Assembly (NCBI GenBank): GCA_044340025.1
Contig: JBIIUJ010000022.1
Location: forward strand, 1-26,177
Length of the DNA: 26,177 nt
DNA from: JBIIUJ01 sp044340025
GTDB taxonomy: Bacteria > Pseudomonadota > Alphaproteobacteria > Caulobacterales > Aquidulcibacteraceae
Reading direction: 5' to 3'
Every line of letters begins with the position of its first letter. Within the stretch, counting starts at the first letter, position 1. The notes beneath the pieces were generated by a model, which did not search any database, was not told the DNA's origin, and saw only the letters and a program-made list of their open reading frames with translations. Positions 14,064 to 25,700 of the stretch are shown piece by piece. The position numbers and the translations under genes were made by a program.

Positions 14064-16139
14064 TCACCGCTCCCTTGGGGCTGGTGGCGGGCGCTCCCAG
14101 GGCGGGCCGTTCTGGTCGCGCCTTACCGGCGCCAGCAGGGCGCCATCGGCCGCCAGAACCGCCCCTCGCGGCAGGTCCGCCGCCGCAATCACCACCGCTC
14201 GGCAGCCGCGGGCATCCACCGGACCGGGGCTCACCACCACGCCGGGCATGCGGCAGTCTTCCAGCGCCGCCTCCGCGCTTGCCGCTAGCGTCATGGCCAT
14301 ACCCGCACCCAACAGCGCAGCACAGCCGCGCGCATCCGTGACCGCTCTTGCCAAAGCTGGCGCTGCGTCTTCGGCGCGCGGATCAGCCGCCTGAAGCAGA
14401 CGGCGCGCCGCAAAGCCCCCGCCCTTGGCTGCACACAGCGCGATCCGCCCGTCCGGCCCACGCGCCGCCAGCGCCTGACCGCCCGCTGCGATCCAGCCCA
14501 CCGGCGGCGCGGCGAGCGCTGCGGCCAGAGCGCCGGCCGCGATCACGCCCGCCCCCAGCCACCGCAGACGCCCCGCCCACAGACCAAGCCAGACGAGGCC
14601 GCCCGCCATCAGCGCCCAGGCGCTGGTCGGCATCGCGCGGGCGCGCATGTCCCCGCCGGGCGCCGCCTCGGCAGCCGCTGCGATGTCCACCACCCGCTCC
14701 ATCCCCCAGGCCGCGATCTGCACCGGCGCACCTTCCAGCCCGAAGGGTGCAGCCGCAGCCGCCGTGAGCGCAGCGGGCGTGACGACAAAGCTGACGATCG
14801 GGGCGGCGGCCACATTGGCCGGCAGCGAATACGGCGAGACGCGCTGGAAGTGATAAAGCCCGAACGGCAGCGTCGCGAGGCCGGCCACCAGGCTGGTCAG
14901 CGCGCTCGCGGCAATCCAGCCCGCCGCGCGATGAACGAGGCCGCCTTTCGGTTCGCGCGGGCGCCGGCTCAGCGCTTCATAGACCGCCACCAGCGCCAGC
15001 GTGGCGGCGAACGACATCTGGAAGCCCGGTTCGGCCACCGCCTGTGGCTCCAGCGCCAGCACGATCGCGGCCGCCAGCGCCAGCGCACGGACGCTGATCG
15101 CGGGCCGATCCAGCAGGATTGCGCCGAACGCCACCGCCGCCATGATGAATGCGCGTCGCGCCGGGGCATCCGCGCCGGAGAAAAGCATGTAGGCGCCGGC
15201 CGCCAGGATCGCGCCGGCCGCCGCAATCTTGGCGACGTTCACCCGCAGGGCCAGCGGCTCGATGGTGGCCAGCCCGAACCGCAGCGCCGCAAACACTGCG
15301 CCGGCCACGAGGGTCATATGCAGCCCGGATACCGACAGCAGATGGGCAAGACCGGAGGCCTGCAGCGCCTCCTGCGTTTCGTCCGACAGGCCGGACCGGT
15401 CGCCAGTGGCGATGGCGCCAAACAAGGCGCCGCCCTGGCTGGGGGCATGGCGCGCGATGGCGGCGAGGGCGCTCTTGCGGGCCGCTTCGAACCAGAGCGC
15501 CAGTGCAAAGCGCCACCCCTCCGGCGGGGGGCCAAGCTCGATCGCTTCGCAAGGGCCGCGCACCGCGCCCACCCCGCCCAGCTGGTCGAAATAGGCCCGG
15601 CGCTGGAAATCATAGCCGCCCGGCAGGACCGGGCCCGGCGGCGGCTGAAGAAACGCGCGGCAGCGCACCGCCGCGCCGACGGCAGGCGCTGCGACCTCGC
15701 GCAGCGTCAGGCGGACCGCATGCGGCGTCTCCTCCGGGAGCAGCGCGCCCAGCCGCGCCACGCGCAGCGTCAGGCGGGGACCGGAAGGGCCGCGATCGAT
15801 CCCGCTGACCCAGCCGTCGATCTCGGCGACGCCCATGAACGTCGGCGCCACCGGCCCATCGACGGCGCGGACCTTCGCCCCTGCGGCGCAGACCCCCAAC
15901 GCCACAAGACCTGCGGCAAGTGCGATCCCCGCCGCCAGCGTCAAAAGCCCGCCGCCCCGCCGCGCCGCCGCGACGGTCAGCCCGCCAGCCAGAAGCCCGA
16001 AACCCAGCGCGGCTGCAAAGCCGGCCCAGAGCGGGGCCAGGACGAAGGGTCCCAGCCCGAGCGCGCAGCCGGCGCCGAACAGGACGGGCGCCCAAAGCGC
16101 CAGCCGTTCGGCCTCCTCGGCCGCAATGCGCTGCAGCAT
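14064..16139 (-). CDS. comEC: ComEC/Rec2-family DNA-uptake channel
   Basis: The product has 691 residues from the ATG at 16139 (MLQRIAAEEAERLALWAPVLF), chosen because the longer frame to 16244 would share its ATG with the divergent gltX start. The order is: N-terminal membrane helices, a soluble DUF4131/OB-like part (about residues 90-200), then the competence domain with GALFGAIATGDRSGL, LSVSGLHM, FSGADAPARRAFIM and FQMSFAATLALVAVYE. Multiple helices follow. The C-terminal stretch (about 560-691) is short and lacks the HxHxDH metal-binding motif of ComEC proteins that carry a metallo-beta-lactamase domain. The protein should move single-stranded DNA across the inner membrane. No other competence gene is present in the window. 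Confidence 0.9.
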   Translation of the reverse strand: MLQRIAAEEAERLALWAPVLFGAGCALGLGPFVLAPLWAGFAAALGFGLLAGGLTVAAARRGGGLLTLAAGIALAAGLVALGVCAAGAKVRAVDGPVAPTFMGVAEIDGWVSGIDRGPSGPRLTLRVARLGALLPEETPHAVRLTLREVAAPAVGAAVRCRAFLQPPPGPVLPGGYDFQRRAYFDQLGGVGAVRGPCEAIELGPPPEGWRFALALWFEAARKSALAAIARHAPSQGGALFGAIATGDRSGLSDETQEALQASGLAHLLSVSGLHMTLVAGAVFAALRFGLATIEPLALRVNVAKIAAAGAILAAGAYMLFSGADAPARRAFIMAAVAFGAILLDRPAISVRALALAAAIVLALEPQAVAEPGFQMSFAATLALVAVYEALSRRPREPKGGLVHRAAGWIAASALTSLVAGLATLPFGLYHFQRVSPYSLPANVAAAPIVSFVVTPAALTAAAAAPFGLEGAPVQIAAWGMERVVDIAAAAEAAPGGDMRARAMPTSAWALMAGGLVWLGLWAGRLRWLGAGVIAAGALAAALAAPPVGWIAAGGQALAARGPDGRIALCAAKGGGFAARRLLQAADPRAEDAAPALARAVTDARGCAALLGAGMAMTLAASAEAALEDCRMPGVVVSPGPVDARGCRAVVIAAADLPRGAVLAADGALLAPVRRDQNGPPWERPPPAPRER

Positions 16140-16242
16140 CGCCTTCGCGCCTGCACTGGACCAAGGGGGCGAGCGTGGTAAAGGACCCGTGACCGCCCCG
16201 CGGGCGCCCCAGCCCGCATGTTCGAAGGACGCTTGCCCTGTC

Positions 16243-17661
16243 ATGAGCGCTGCTCCGCCAAAGCCAGACGGCGTCGTGACGCGTTTTGCGCCCTCGCCTA
16301 CCGGCTATCTCCACATCGGAGGGGCAAGGACCGCGCTTTACAATTGGCTATATGCGCGCAAGCACGGCGGGCGGTTCCTGCTTCGCATCGAAGACACCGA
16401 CCGCGAGCGCTCCACTGATGCAGCGGTCGCTGCGATCTTCGACGGGCTCGGCTGGCTTGGCCTGATGGGCGATGGCGAGCCGCTGTTCCAGTTTGCGCGT
16501 GCGCCCCGCCACGCCGCAGCGGCCGAAGAGCTGGTCGCCAGGGGCGGGGCCTATCGCTGCTTTCTGGCGCCGGAAGAAGAGGCCGCCCTGAAGGAGGCCG
16601 CCCGCGCCGAGGGCCGGCCGTTCCGCTCGCCCTGGCGCGACCGCACAGACGGCGAGCCTGCCGCCCGCCACGTCGTGCGCCTGAAGGCGCCCAGCGATGG
16701 CGACATCCTGATCGACGATCAGGTGCAGGGCACGGTCCGCATCGCCGCCAGGGAGATCGACGATCTGATCCTGCTGCGATCGGACGGCACGCCCACCTAC
16801 ATGCTCGCCGTCGTGGTGGACGATCACGACATGGGCGTCACGCATGTGATCCGGGGCGATGATCATCTGGTCAACGCCGCGCGCCAGACCGCGATTATCC
16901 AGGGTTTCGGCTGGCAGGTTCCGGTCTATGCGCACATCCCGCTGATCCATGGCCCGGACGGGGCCAAGCTCTCCAAGCGCCATGGCGCGTTGGGGGTCGA
17001 TGCCTATCGCGACATGGGATTCCTGCCGGAAGCCATGCTCGCCTACCTGCTCCGGCTGGGCTGGTCGAAGGGCGACCTCGACATCCTGACGCTGGACGAA
17101 GCGATCGCCGAATTCGACCTCTCGGGCGTGAACAAGGCGCCTGGCCGGCTCGATTTCGCCAAGATGGAGAGCGTCAATGCGCACTTCATCCGGCGGGCGG
17201 GGTCAGATCGCCTCGCAGCCCTCACGCTGGCGGCGCTGGAGGCGAGGGGCGCCGTTGTCGACGACAGCGCCGCAGACCGGGTGCAGGCCGGCGTCGGCGC
17301 GCTGAAAGAGCGGGCGAAGACGGTGCTGGAGCTTGCCGATCAGGCGCGCTTTCTGCTGGCGCCGGACGCACCGGACGAAAAGGCCGCCAAGCTGATCGCC
17401 GCAGAAGGCGCCCGCGCGCGGCTCGCCCGGCTTGAGGCGACCTTAACCGCTGTTGCGGCATGGGATGCGGAGACGTTGAAGGCCGCAATCGGAGCGTTCG
17501 CGGCGTCGGAAGGCGTTGGGTTTGGTCAGGTCGGCCCCCTGCTAAGGGCGGCCTTGACCGGGGGGGCGCCGGCGCCCGATCTCGGCGTCGCGATGGCCCT
17601 GCTGGGCCGGGAAGAGTGTTTGGCGCGGATCGCGGCCCATACGGCCGCAGAGGCCGCTTGA
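16243..17661 (+). CDS. gltX: Glutamyl-tRNA synthetase
   Basis: The 472-residue cytoplasmic enzyme charges tRNA-Glu. The class I HIGH signature is HIGG at 24-27 (FAPSPTGYLHIGGARTALYNW), and the KMSKS signature is KLSKR at 242-246 (GAKLSKRHGAL). RIEDTDRERS and the catalytic core VIRGDDHLVNAARQ are intact. Alphaproteobacteria often carry two GltX-type enzymes, one of which may charge tRNA-Gln for later transamidation; which one this is cannot be told here. GAAGGA lies 12 bases before the ATG. gltA follows after 21 bases, probably in the same transcript. Confidence 0.95.
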   Translation: MSAAPPKPDGVVTRFAPSPTGYLHIGGARTALYNWLYARKHGGRFLLRIEDTDRERSTDAAVAAIFDGLGWLGLMGDGEPLFQFARAPRHAAAAEELVARGGAYRCFLAPEEEAALKEAARAEGRPFRSPWRDRTDGEPAARHVVRLKAPSDGDILIDDQVQGTVRIAAREIDDLILLRSDGTPTYMLAVVVDDHDMGVTHVIRGDDHLVNAARQTAIIQGFGWQVPVYAHIPLIHGPDGAKLSKRHGALGVDAYRDMGFLPEAMLAYLLRLGWSKGDLDILTLDEAIAEFDLSGVNKAPGRLDFAKMESVNAHFIRRAGSDRLAALTLAALEARGAVVDDSAADRVQAGVGALKERAKTVLELADQARFLLAPDAPDEKAAKLIAAEGARARLARLEATLTAVAAWDAETLKAAIGAFAASEGVGFGQVGPLLRAALTGGAPAPDLGVAMALLGREECLARIAAHTAAEAA

Positions 17662-17682
17662 GGATCGCTGGGGGCTTAGATC

Positions 17683-18990
<1,308 letters not shown>

Positions 18991-18995
18991 GGCCC

Positions 18996-19089
18996 GTCAT
19001 CCCGGCCGAGCGAAGCGAGGAGCCGGGACCTTTGGGCGATGCTATCACGATGAGGGCCCGGATCGGACCTGGGGTCCGTCCGGGATGAC
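18996..19089. repeat. 94-base palindromic repeat, copy 1
   Basis: The unit begins GTCATCCCGG and ends CCGGGATGAC, which are perfect reverse complements. Inside it has GAGCGAAGCGAGGAGCCGGGACC and a small hairpin GGACC-TGG-GGTCC near the right end. It starts 5 bases after the gltA stop. The type is common between genes in sphingomonad-like genomes. Mobility would need a transposase elsewhere; none is present here. Confidence 0.85.
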
Positions 19090-19109
19090 AACTGGCGTCG
19101 CCCCGCTCC

Positions 19110-19203
19110 GTCATCCCGGTCGAGCGAAGCGAAGAGCCGGGACCTTGTGCGGACCCTGGCGCCGCGAGGTCCCGGATCGGACCTTTGGTCCGTCCGGGAT
19201 GAC
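19110..19203. repeat. 94-base palindromic repeat, copy 2
   Basis: This copy is exactly the same length as copy 1, in the same orientation, after a 20-base spacer. The outer arms are identical. Differences are concentrated in the central 20-25 bases and in the loop of the right-hand hairpin (GGACC-TTT-GGTCC), whose stem is unchanged. The inner arms CCGGGACC and GGTCCCGG also pair. It ends 73 bases before the DUF3833-like gene. Confidence 0.85.
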
Positions 19204-19276
19204 GTGACCAAAAGCCACACGTTGCTCGCCCGCGCCGGTCTTTGCGCCATCTTCCATCGCCTGGAGAGCGCATGAC

Positions 19277-19819
19277 ATGACGAGCAGATATTCCCTCCCC
19301 CGCCGCACCGCCCTTGCCCTGGCCGCAGGAGGGCTTGTCTCCGCCTGCGCCACGCGCCCGCCAGAGCCCCGGCCGCGGCCGGCCGCGCTCACCCTGACGG
19401 AGGCGTTTCTGGGGCGCACCCGGGGGGAGGGCGTGTTCCGCTTTCCCGTTGCGCGCGTGACGCGGCGGTTCCGCGCTGATCTCGATGGCCGGCTCGAGGG
19501 CGATCGCCTCACCGTGGTGGAGGATTTCTTCTACGAGGACGGCGAGACCGATCGCCTGACCTGGGTGTTTGATCGCGCTGGCCCTGGCCGCTGGACCGGC
19601 AAGCGCGAGGATACGGTGGGCGAAGCCAGCGTCACGGAAGAGAACGGCCTGATCCGGCTGGAGTATCTCGCCGACGTGCGCTCGCGCGGGAGCGTCACGC
19701 GGTTGGGCTTTCGCGATCTGATCTATCGGGCGGGGCCGGACCTGATCGTCAATGAGGCGGTCGTGGCCTGGCGCGGCCTGCCGCTGGGTTCCGTGCGGTT
19801 CGAGATCCGCCGCGCCTAG
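19277..19819 (+). CDS. DUF3833-like lipoprotein
   Basis: The product has 180 residues from ATG 19277, with GGAGAG 8 bases upstream. The N terminus (PRRTALALAAGGLVSAC) is a lipoprotein signal with the lipobox V-S-A-C at 21-24 and a preceding Arg pair. The mature part matches the DUF3833 pattern: LTLTEAFLGRTRGEGVFRFP, LTVVEDFFYEDGETDRLTWVF, GKREDTVGEA and a basic-aromatic C terminus. Function is unknown; it is probably attached to a membrane facing the periplasm. It stands alone after the repeats and is convergent with the histidine kinase gene (3-base gap). Confidence 0.8.
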   Translation: MTSRYSLPRRTALALAAGGLVSACATRPPEPRPRPAALTLTEAFLGRTRGEGVFRFPVARVTRRFRADLDGRLEGDRLTVVEDFFYEDGETDRLTWVFDRAGPGRWTGKREDTVGEASVTEENGLIRLEYLADVRSRGSVTRLGFRDLIYRAGPDLIVNEAVVAWRGLPLGSVRFEIRRA

Positions 19820-19822
19820 CGG

Positions 19823-21742
<1,920 letters not shown>

Positions 21743-21844
21743 GGTGCTCCAGAGCCTAGCTTTTGAAGCCTTCGGGGCGGTTAACCGCGCCTGGCGACCT
21801 TTGCGGCTGGTGCGGCAAGCCGCCGCGCGCGCCGCAACGCTTCG

Positions 21845-21858
21845 TTGATCGAGATCAA
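21845..21858 (+). promoter_or_regulatory. FNR/FixK-type binding site
   Basis: TTGATCGAGATCAA matches the FNR/FixK consensus TTGAT-N4-ATCAA at every defined position. It also has the C and G next to the half-sites often seen in alphaproteobacterial FixK/FnrL boxes. It lies 63 bases before the ATG of the membrane protein gene and about 100 bases before the divergent histidine kinase start. The distance to the membrane protein gene allows an activating site around -41 with a 5' leader of about 30 bases. Confidence 0.7.
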
Positions 21859-21921
21859 AGTTAGAACCCCGTCGTATCCGCAGGCTTGTGACCGCCGACG
21901 CACGTCTTGAGGAGCGCGCCC

Positions 21922-22590
21922 ATGTATATCGATCCCGAAAGCGTGCTGCGCTGGCTGCATATTCTCGCGATGGTCTATTGGCTCGGCGGGGAGTGGGGCG
22001 TCTTCCAGACCTCCTACAAGGTCTGCAATCCCAAGCTCCCGTTCGACGAGCGGATGCGCCATATGCAGACCGCCTACCGCATCGATATCCTCGCCCGCAC
22101 CGGGATCATTCTGCTTCTGCCCCTCGGCCTACAGATGGGTCACAATCTGGGGACCTACGACGCCCCGCCGGCGTTCCTGTGGGGGGTCTGGGGTCTCAGC
22201 GCGGCCTGGCTCGGCCTGTGCTGGGCGGCCTTCATTGTCCATGGCAGCGATCTGGGCATCACGCTCACCAAGATCGACGAGGCCGTGCGGTTCATCCTGA
22301 TTCCGGTGCTGCTTGTCGCCTCCCTCAGCTCGTTGCTGGGGCACGGACCGTTTGTGGCGATGTGGTATGCCGCCAAGGTTGGCCTCTACGGCCTGATGCT
22401 CGTGATCGGGCTCGCGCTCCGCTTCATCATGCGCAACTGGACCACGATCTTCCGCGCGCTCGCCAAAGGGCCGGATCTGGCGCTGGAGGCCCGGCTGGGC
22501 CGGGAAGTCGCCATGGGGCGCGGCATGGCCTACGTCTACTGGATCGGGATCGCCACGATCGCCTTTCTGGGCGCGACCAAGCCGTTCTGA
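21922..22590 (+). CDS. Six-helix membrane protein, possibly heme-binding (unassigned family)
   Basis: The product has 222 residues from ATG 21922, with GAGGAG 7 bases upstream; an in-frame ATG five codons earlier overlaps that site. Six hydrophobic segments are visible at about 8-26, 58-76, 85-108, 122-140, 145-170 and 202-218. The first helix carries WLHILAMVYWLGGEWGVF with H13; other His residues are H47, H74, H108 and H141. The His in the first helix, in a [F/W]LH-aliphatic context followed by W-x-GG, recalls CopD/HemJ-like membrane proteins, but I do not recognise the family with confidence. The perfect FNR/FixK box upstream suggests control by oxygen, which would fit a heme or respiratory role. 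Confidence 0.7.
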   Translation: MYIDPESVLRWLHILAMVYWLGGEWGVFQTSYKVCNPKLPFDERMRHMQTAYRIDILARTGIILLLPLGLQMGHNLGTYDAPPAFLWGVWGLSAAWLGLCWAAFIVHGSDLGITLTKIDEAVRFILIPVLLVASLSSLLGHGPFVAMWYAAKVGLYGLMLVIGLALRFIMRNWTTIFRALAKGPDLALEARLGREVAMGRGMAYVYWIGIATIAFLGATKPF

Positions 22591-22591
22591 C

Positions 22592-22605
22592 CAATCCGCG
22601 GATTG
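22592..22605. other. 14-base perfect palindrome after the membrane protein gene
   Basis: CAATCCGCGGATTG begins one base after the TGA of the membrane protein gene. It could form a 5-bp stem with a CGCG loop and is followed by TTGCTGTT. This makes it either a weak terminator or an operator-like site. Neither role is supported strongly. Confidence 0.3.
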
Positions 22606-22629
22606 TTGCTGTTGCGAAGCCGCCACAGT

Positions 22630-22676
22630 GTGACACGGGCGTAAGGTTTGTCACGGAAGTGTCACATAAGTGTCGT
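22630..22676 (+). promoter_or_regulatory. Pho-box-like tandem TGTCAC repeats upstream of the Oar-like receptor
   Basis: TGTCAC occurs at 22649 and 22660 and TGTCGT at 22671, each exactly 11 bases after the last. A fourth copy lies in inverted orientation at 22630-22635 (GTGACA). Direct repeats of TGTCA with an 11-base period are the hallmark of PhoB binding sites. A possible -10 (CATTAG, 22695-22700) lies about 20 bases downstream, and the receptor ATG is 97 bases downstream. PhoB control is inference from this pattern; another OmpR-family regulator could bind similarly spaced repeats. Confidence 0.55.
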
Positions 22677-22772
22677 TTCTGCGTGAGGTTCCCGCATTAG
22701 GGGAGCGCGCAATGACTGAACCGTCTTCCTCCCCGGACGTCGCGCGTCGGTCCTCTTGAGGGGAAATTCCAT

Positions 22773-25700
22773 ATGTCGCTGAAGTCGCTGTCGCGCGGGT
22801 GCGCGCTCGCTGCTCTTGCCATCGCGCTGAGCGCGCCTGTCGCCGTTTATGCGCAGGAAACCACATCGTCGATCCGTGGCGAGATCACCGGGCCCAATGG
22901 TCCGATCGCCGGGGCGACCATCGTCATCACGCACACGCCCTCGGGCACCCGCTCGACCGCCACCACCGGGGCCTCGGGTCAGTTCAACGCAGCTGGTCTG
23001 CGCGTCGGCGGTCCGTTCACGGTGCAGATTGCGGCGGCTGGTTTCCAGGCCGAGGCGATCGAAGGGCTGTTCATCACGCTGGGCGAGCCCTTCCGTTTCA
23101 CCCGGCAGCTGGAGCCCGTGCGTCAGCAGGCGGCGGTGATCGTGACGGCGGCGGCGCTGCAGGGCGGCGAAGCCGCCATCGGCTCGGCCACGGCGCTGCG
23201 CGCGGCTGAAATCGCCACTGTCGTGTCCGTGACCCGCGACATCCGCGACATCGCCCGTCGCAGCCCGCTGGTGACGCAAGACCTCGGCGGCGGCCGCGGC
23301 GGCGGCGGCCAGGGCGGCATCTCGATCGCCGGCTCCGGGCCCCGCTCCAACCGCATCGCGGTGGACGGCGTGCAGTCTGGCGACGACTTCGGCCTGAACA
23401 CCGGCGGCCTCTCCACGCTGCGCGGCCCGATTTCGCTGGAAGCGGTCGAGCAGTTCACCGTTCAGGCGGCCCCGTTCGACGTCGAAAACGGCGACTTCAC
23501 CGGCGGCGCGCTGACCATCGCGCTCAAGCAAGGCGGCAACAATTTCGAAGGATCGCTGTTCGCGAACTATCTCAACGAAGGCCTGGTGGGCGAGCGCATC
23601 CGCGGCGCCACCTCCGACGTGGTCGTGACCCAGGAGAATTGGGGCGCGTTCCTCGCCGGCCCGATCCTGCAGGATCGCCTGTTCTTTGCGGCCTCCTACG
23701 AGACCTACACCTCGGCCGACATCACCCCGACCGGGCTTTCCGGCGCGTTCGCCAACCGGGTGAACGGCCTGGGCGGCACCACCGGATCGGGCGACGGCGG
23801 CGCCACCGGCCGCTTCCTCGCGCTCGGCGACGTGACGCCGATCCTGCAGGGCGCGCCGGGCCGCGGCTTTGTGAACAATTACGCTTCGGCTTCACGCTTC
23901 GGCATTGGCGACATCGCCGTGAGCCAGCCGGTGACGGATGAGAAGTATTCGGTCCGGATCGATTGGAACATTACCGATCAGCACCGCGCGAGCCTGACGC
24001 ACCGCAACACCGAATCCTCCACCGTCATCCGCAACCAGATCAACGCCACCAACGCCGGCTTCAGCTCGGCGTGGTATGGGGTGCCCGAGTCCGAGACGGT
24101 GAATTCGCTCCAGATCAACTCCGACTGGACCGATACGCTCTCCACCGAGCTGCGCATCAGCCGCCGCGAGTATGAGCGGGGCCAGGCGCCGCTGCTCGGC
24201 CTCGGCCGCGGTCAGGTTCAGGTCTGCCTCGACAATCGCCTCGGCCCCAACCCGATCGCCGATGGCGACTTCTTCCAGTGCAACAACAACGGCAACCGGC
24301 CCACGCTGGTGATCGGGCCGGACCGGTTCCGTCACGCCAACTCGCTGGCGACCGAAAACACCCAGGTGCAGTTCTCGGCCGAGTACATTTTCGGCGATCA
24401 CCTGATCAAGGCCGGTGCGCATTGGCAGGAAATCGGCATCAACAACCTGTTCGTGCAGGCTGCTCTGGGCGTTTATTACTTCGATACGATCGAAGCCTTC
24501 AATCGCGGCGAGCTTGGCCGGCTTGAGTATAACAATGCTCTGACTGGCAACCCGAACGATGGCGCCGCCGTCTTCACCTACAATACGTCCACGCTGTTTG
24601 TGCAGGACACCTGGGACATCACCGACAATCTTGTCGTGACCTATGGTCTGCGCTACGAGATCTATGGCGGCGACGAAAAGCCGGCCGCGAACCCGAACTT
24701 TGTCGCCCGCAACGGCTTTGCCAACACCACGACCTATGACGGTCTGGACGTGCTGATGCCGCGGGCGTCGTTCGAGTGGAACCCGACAGACACGATCGAA
24801 GTCTCGGGCGGCGTCGGCCTCGTCTCCGGCGGTCTGCCGGACGTGTTCCTGTCCAACAGCTTCTCCAACACCGGCATCCTGACCAATTCCATCGATATCC
24901 GCCGCACCGCGACGGGCTGTATCGATGCTCTGAACCCGGTGCGGACATTCACGGGCGCGGAGTGTTCCTCGCTCCTGACCCTGAATCGCGCGTCGAACGA
25001 CACGTTCTTTGCAGTGCCGGGTCTGGCGCAGACGCTGGTCGGCGGCGGGGCGCCGGTCCTGTCAGAGACCAACGCTCTGGCGCCGAACTTCGAGATCCCG
25101 TCCGATTGGCGCGCAAACGTCGCTGTTCAGTGGGACGTGCTCGATTGGCTGCGCCTCGGCTTCGACTTCGTTGGCGTCCGGAGCCAGGAAGGCCTTGCCT
25201 TCCGCGACAGCCGGTCTGTGCCGCTCGTCGCCAATGGCGCGGTGCTGCGCACGCCCGACGGCCGGATCCGCTATGACGGGCTCTCCGCAACGGCGGCGCA
25301 ACGCACCGCGCTTGGCCTCGGCGCCCTGCCCGCGTGGGTTCGCCCCAATGCCGCCGGCAACCTTGCGGTGGGCGACTCGCGCGACATCATCGCCTTCAAC
25401 CCGGGCGAGGACAGCTGGTTCATCACCGCGGCGGTCTCGGCTTCGGCCTCGTTCGACAACGGGGTGGAGATCAACGCCTCCTACACCCGGCAGGACTCCG
25501 ACGACTTCGGCACCCTCGCCATCCTCGCCACCACGGCGGGCGGCCTCTATGGCGAGCAATACACCTCGCTCGATCCGAACCTCGCCACCTCGGGCCGGTC
25601 CAACTCGGAAATCACCGACAGCTTCAAGCTGGAGCTGGCCTGGGAGCGCGAGTTCCTGCAAGGCCTGCCCACGCGCTTCAGCCTGTTCGGCGAGAACCGG

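Noticed and set aside
14850..16181. 443-codon plus-strand open frame inside comEC
   Set aside because: It is antisense to membrane helices and conserved ComEC motifs, with Arg/Gln/His-rich composition.
18996..19203. CRISPR array
   Set aside because: There are only two copies of 94 bases with a 20-base spacer, the units are palindromic throughout, and no cas gene is near.
21778..21787. CGGTTAACCG palindrome as a CtrA-type site before the histidine kinase
   Set aside because: It has only one TTAA half-site and no second one at the required 7-base spacing. A 10-base palindrome can occur by chance.
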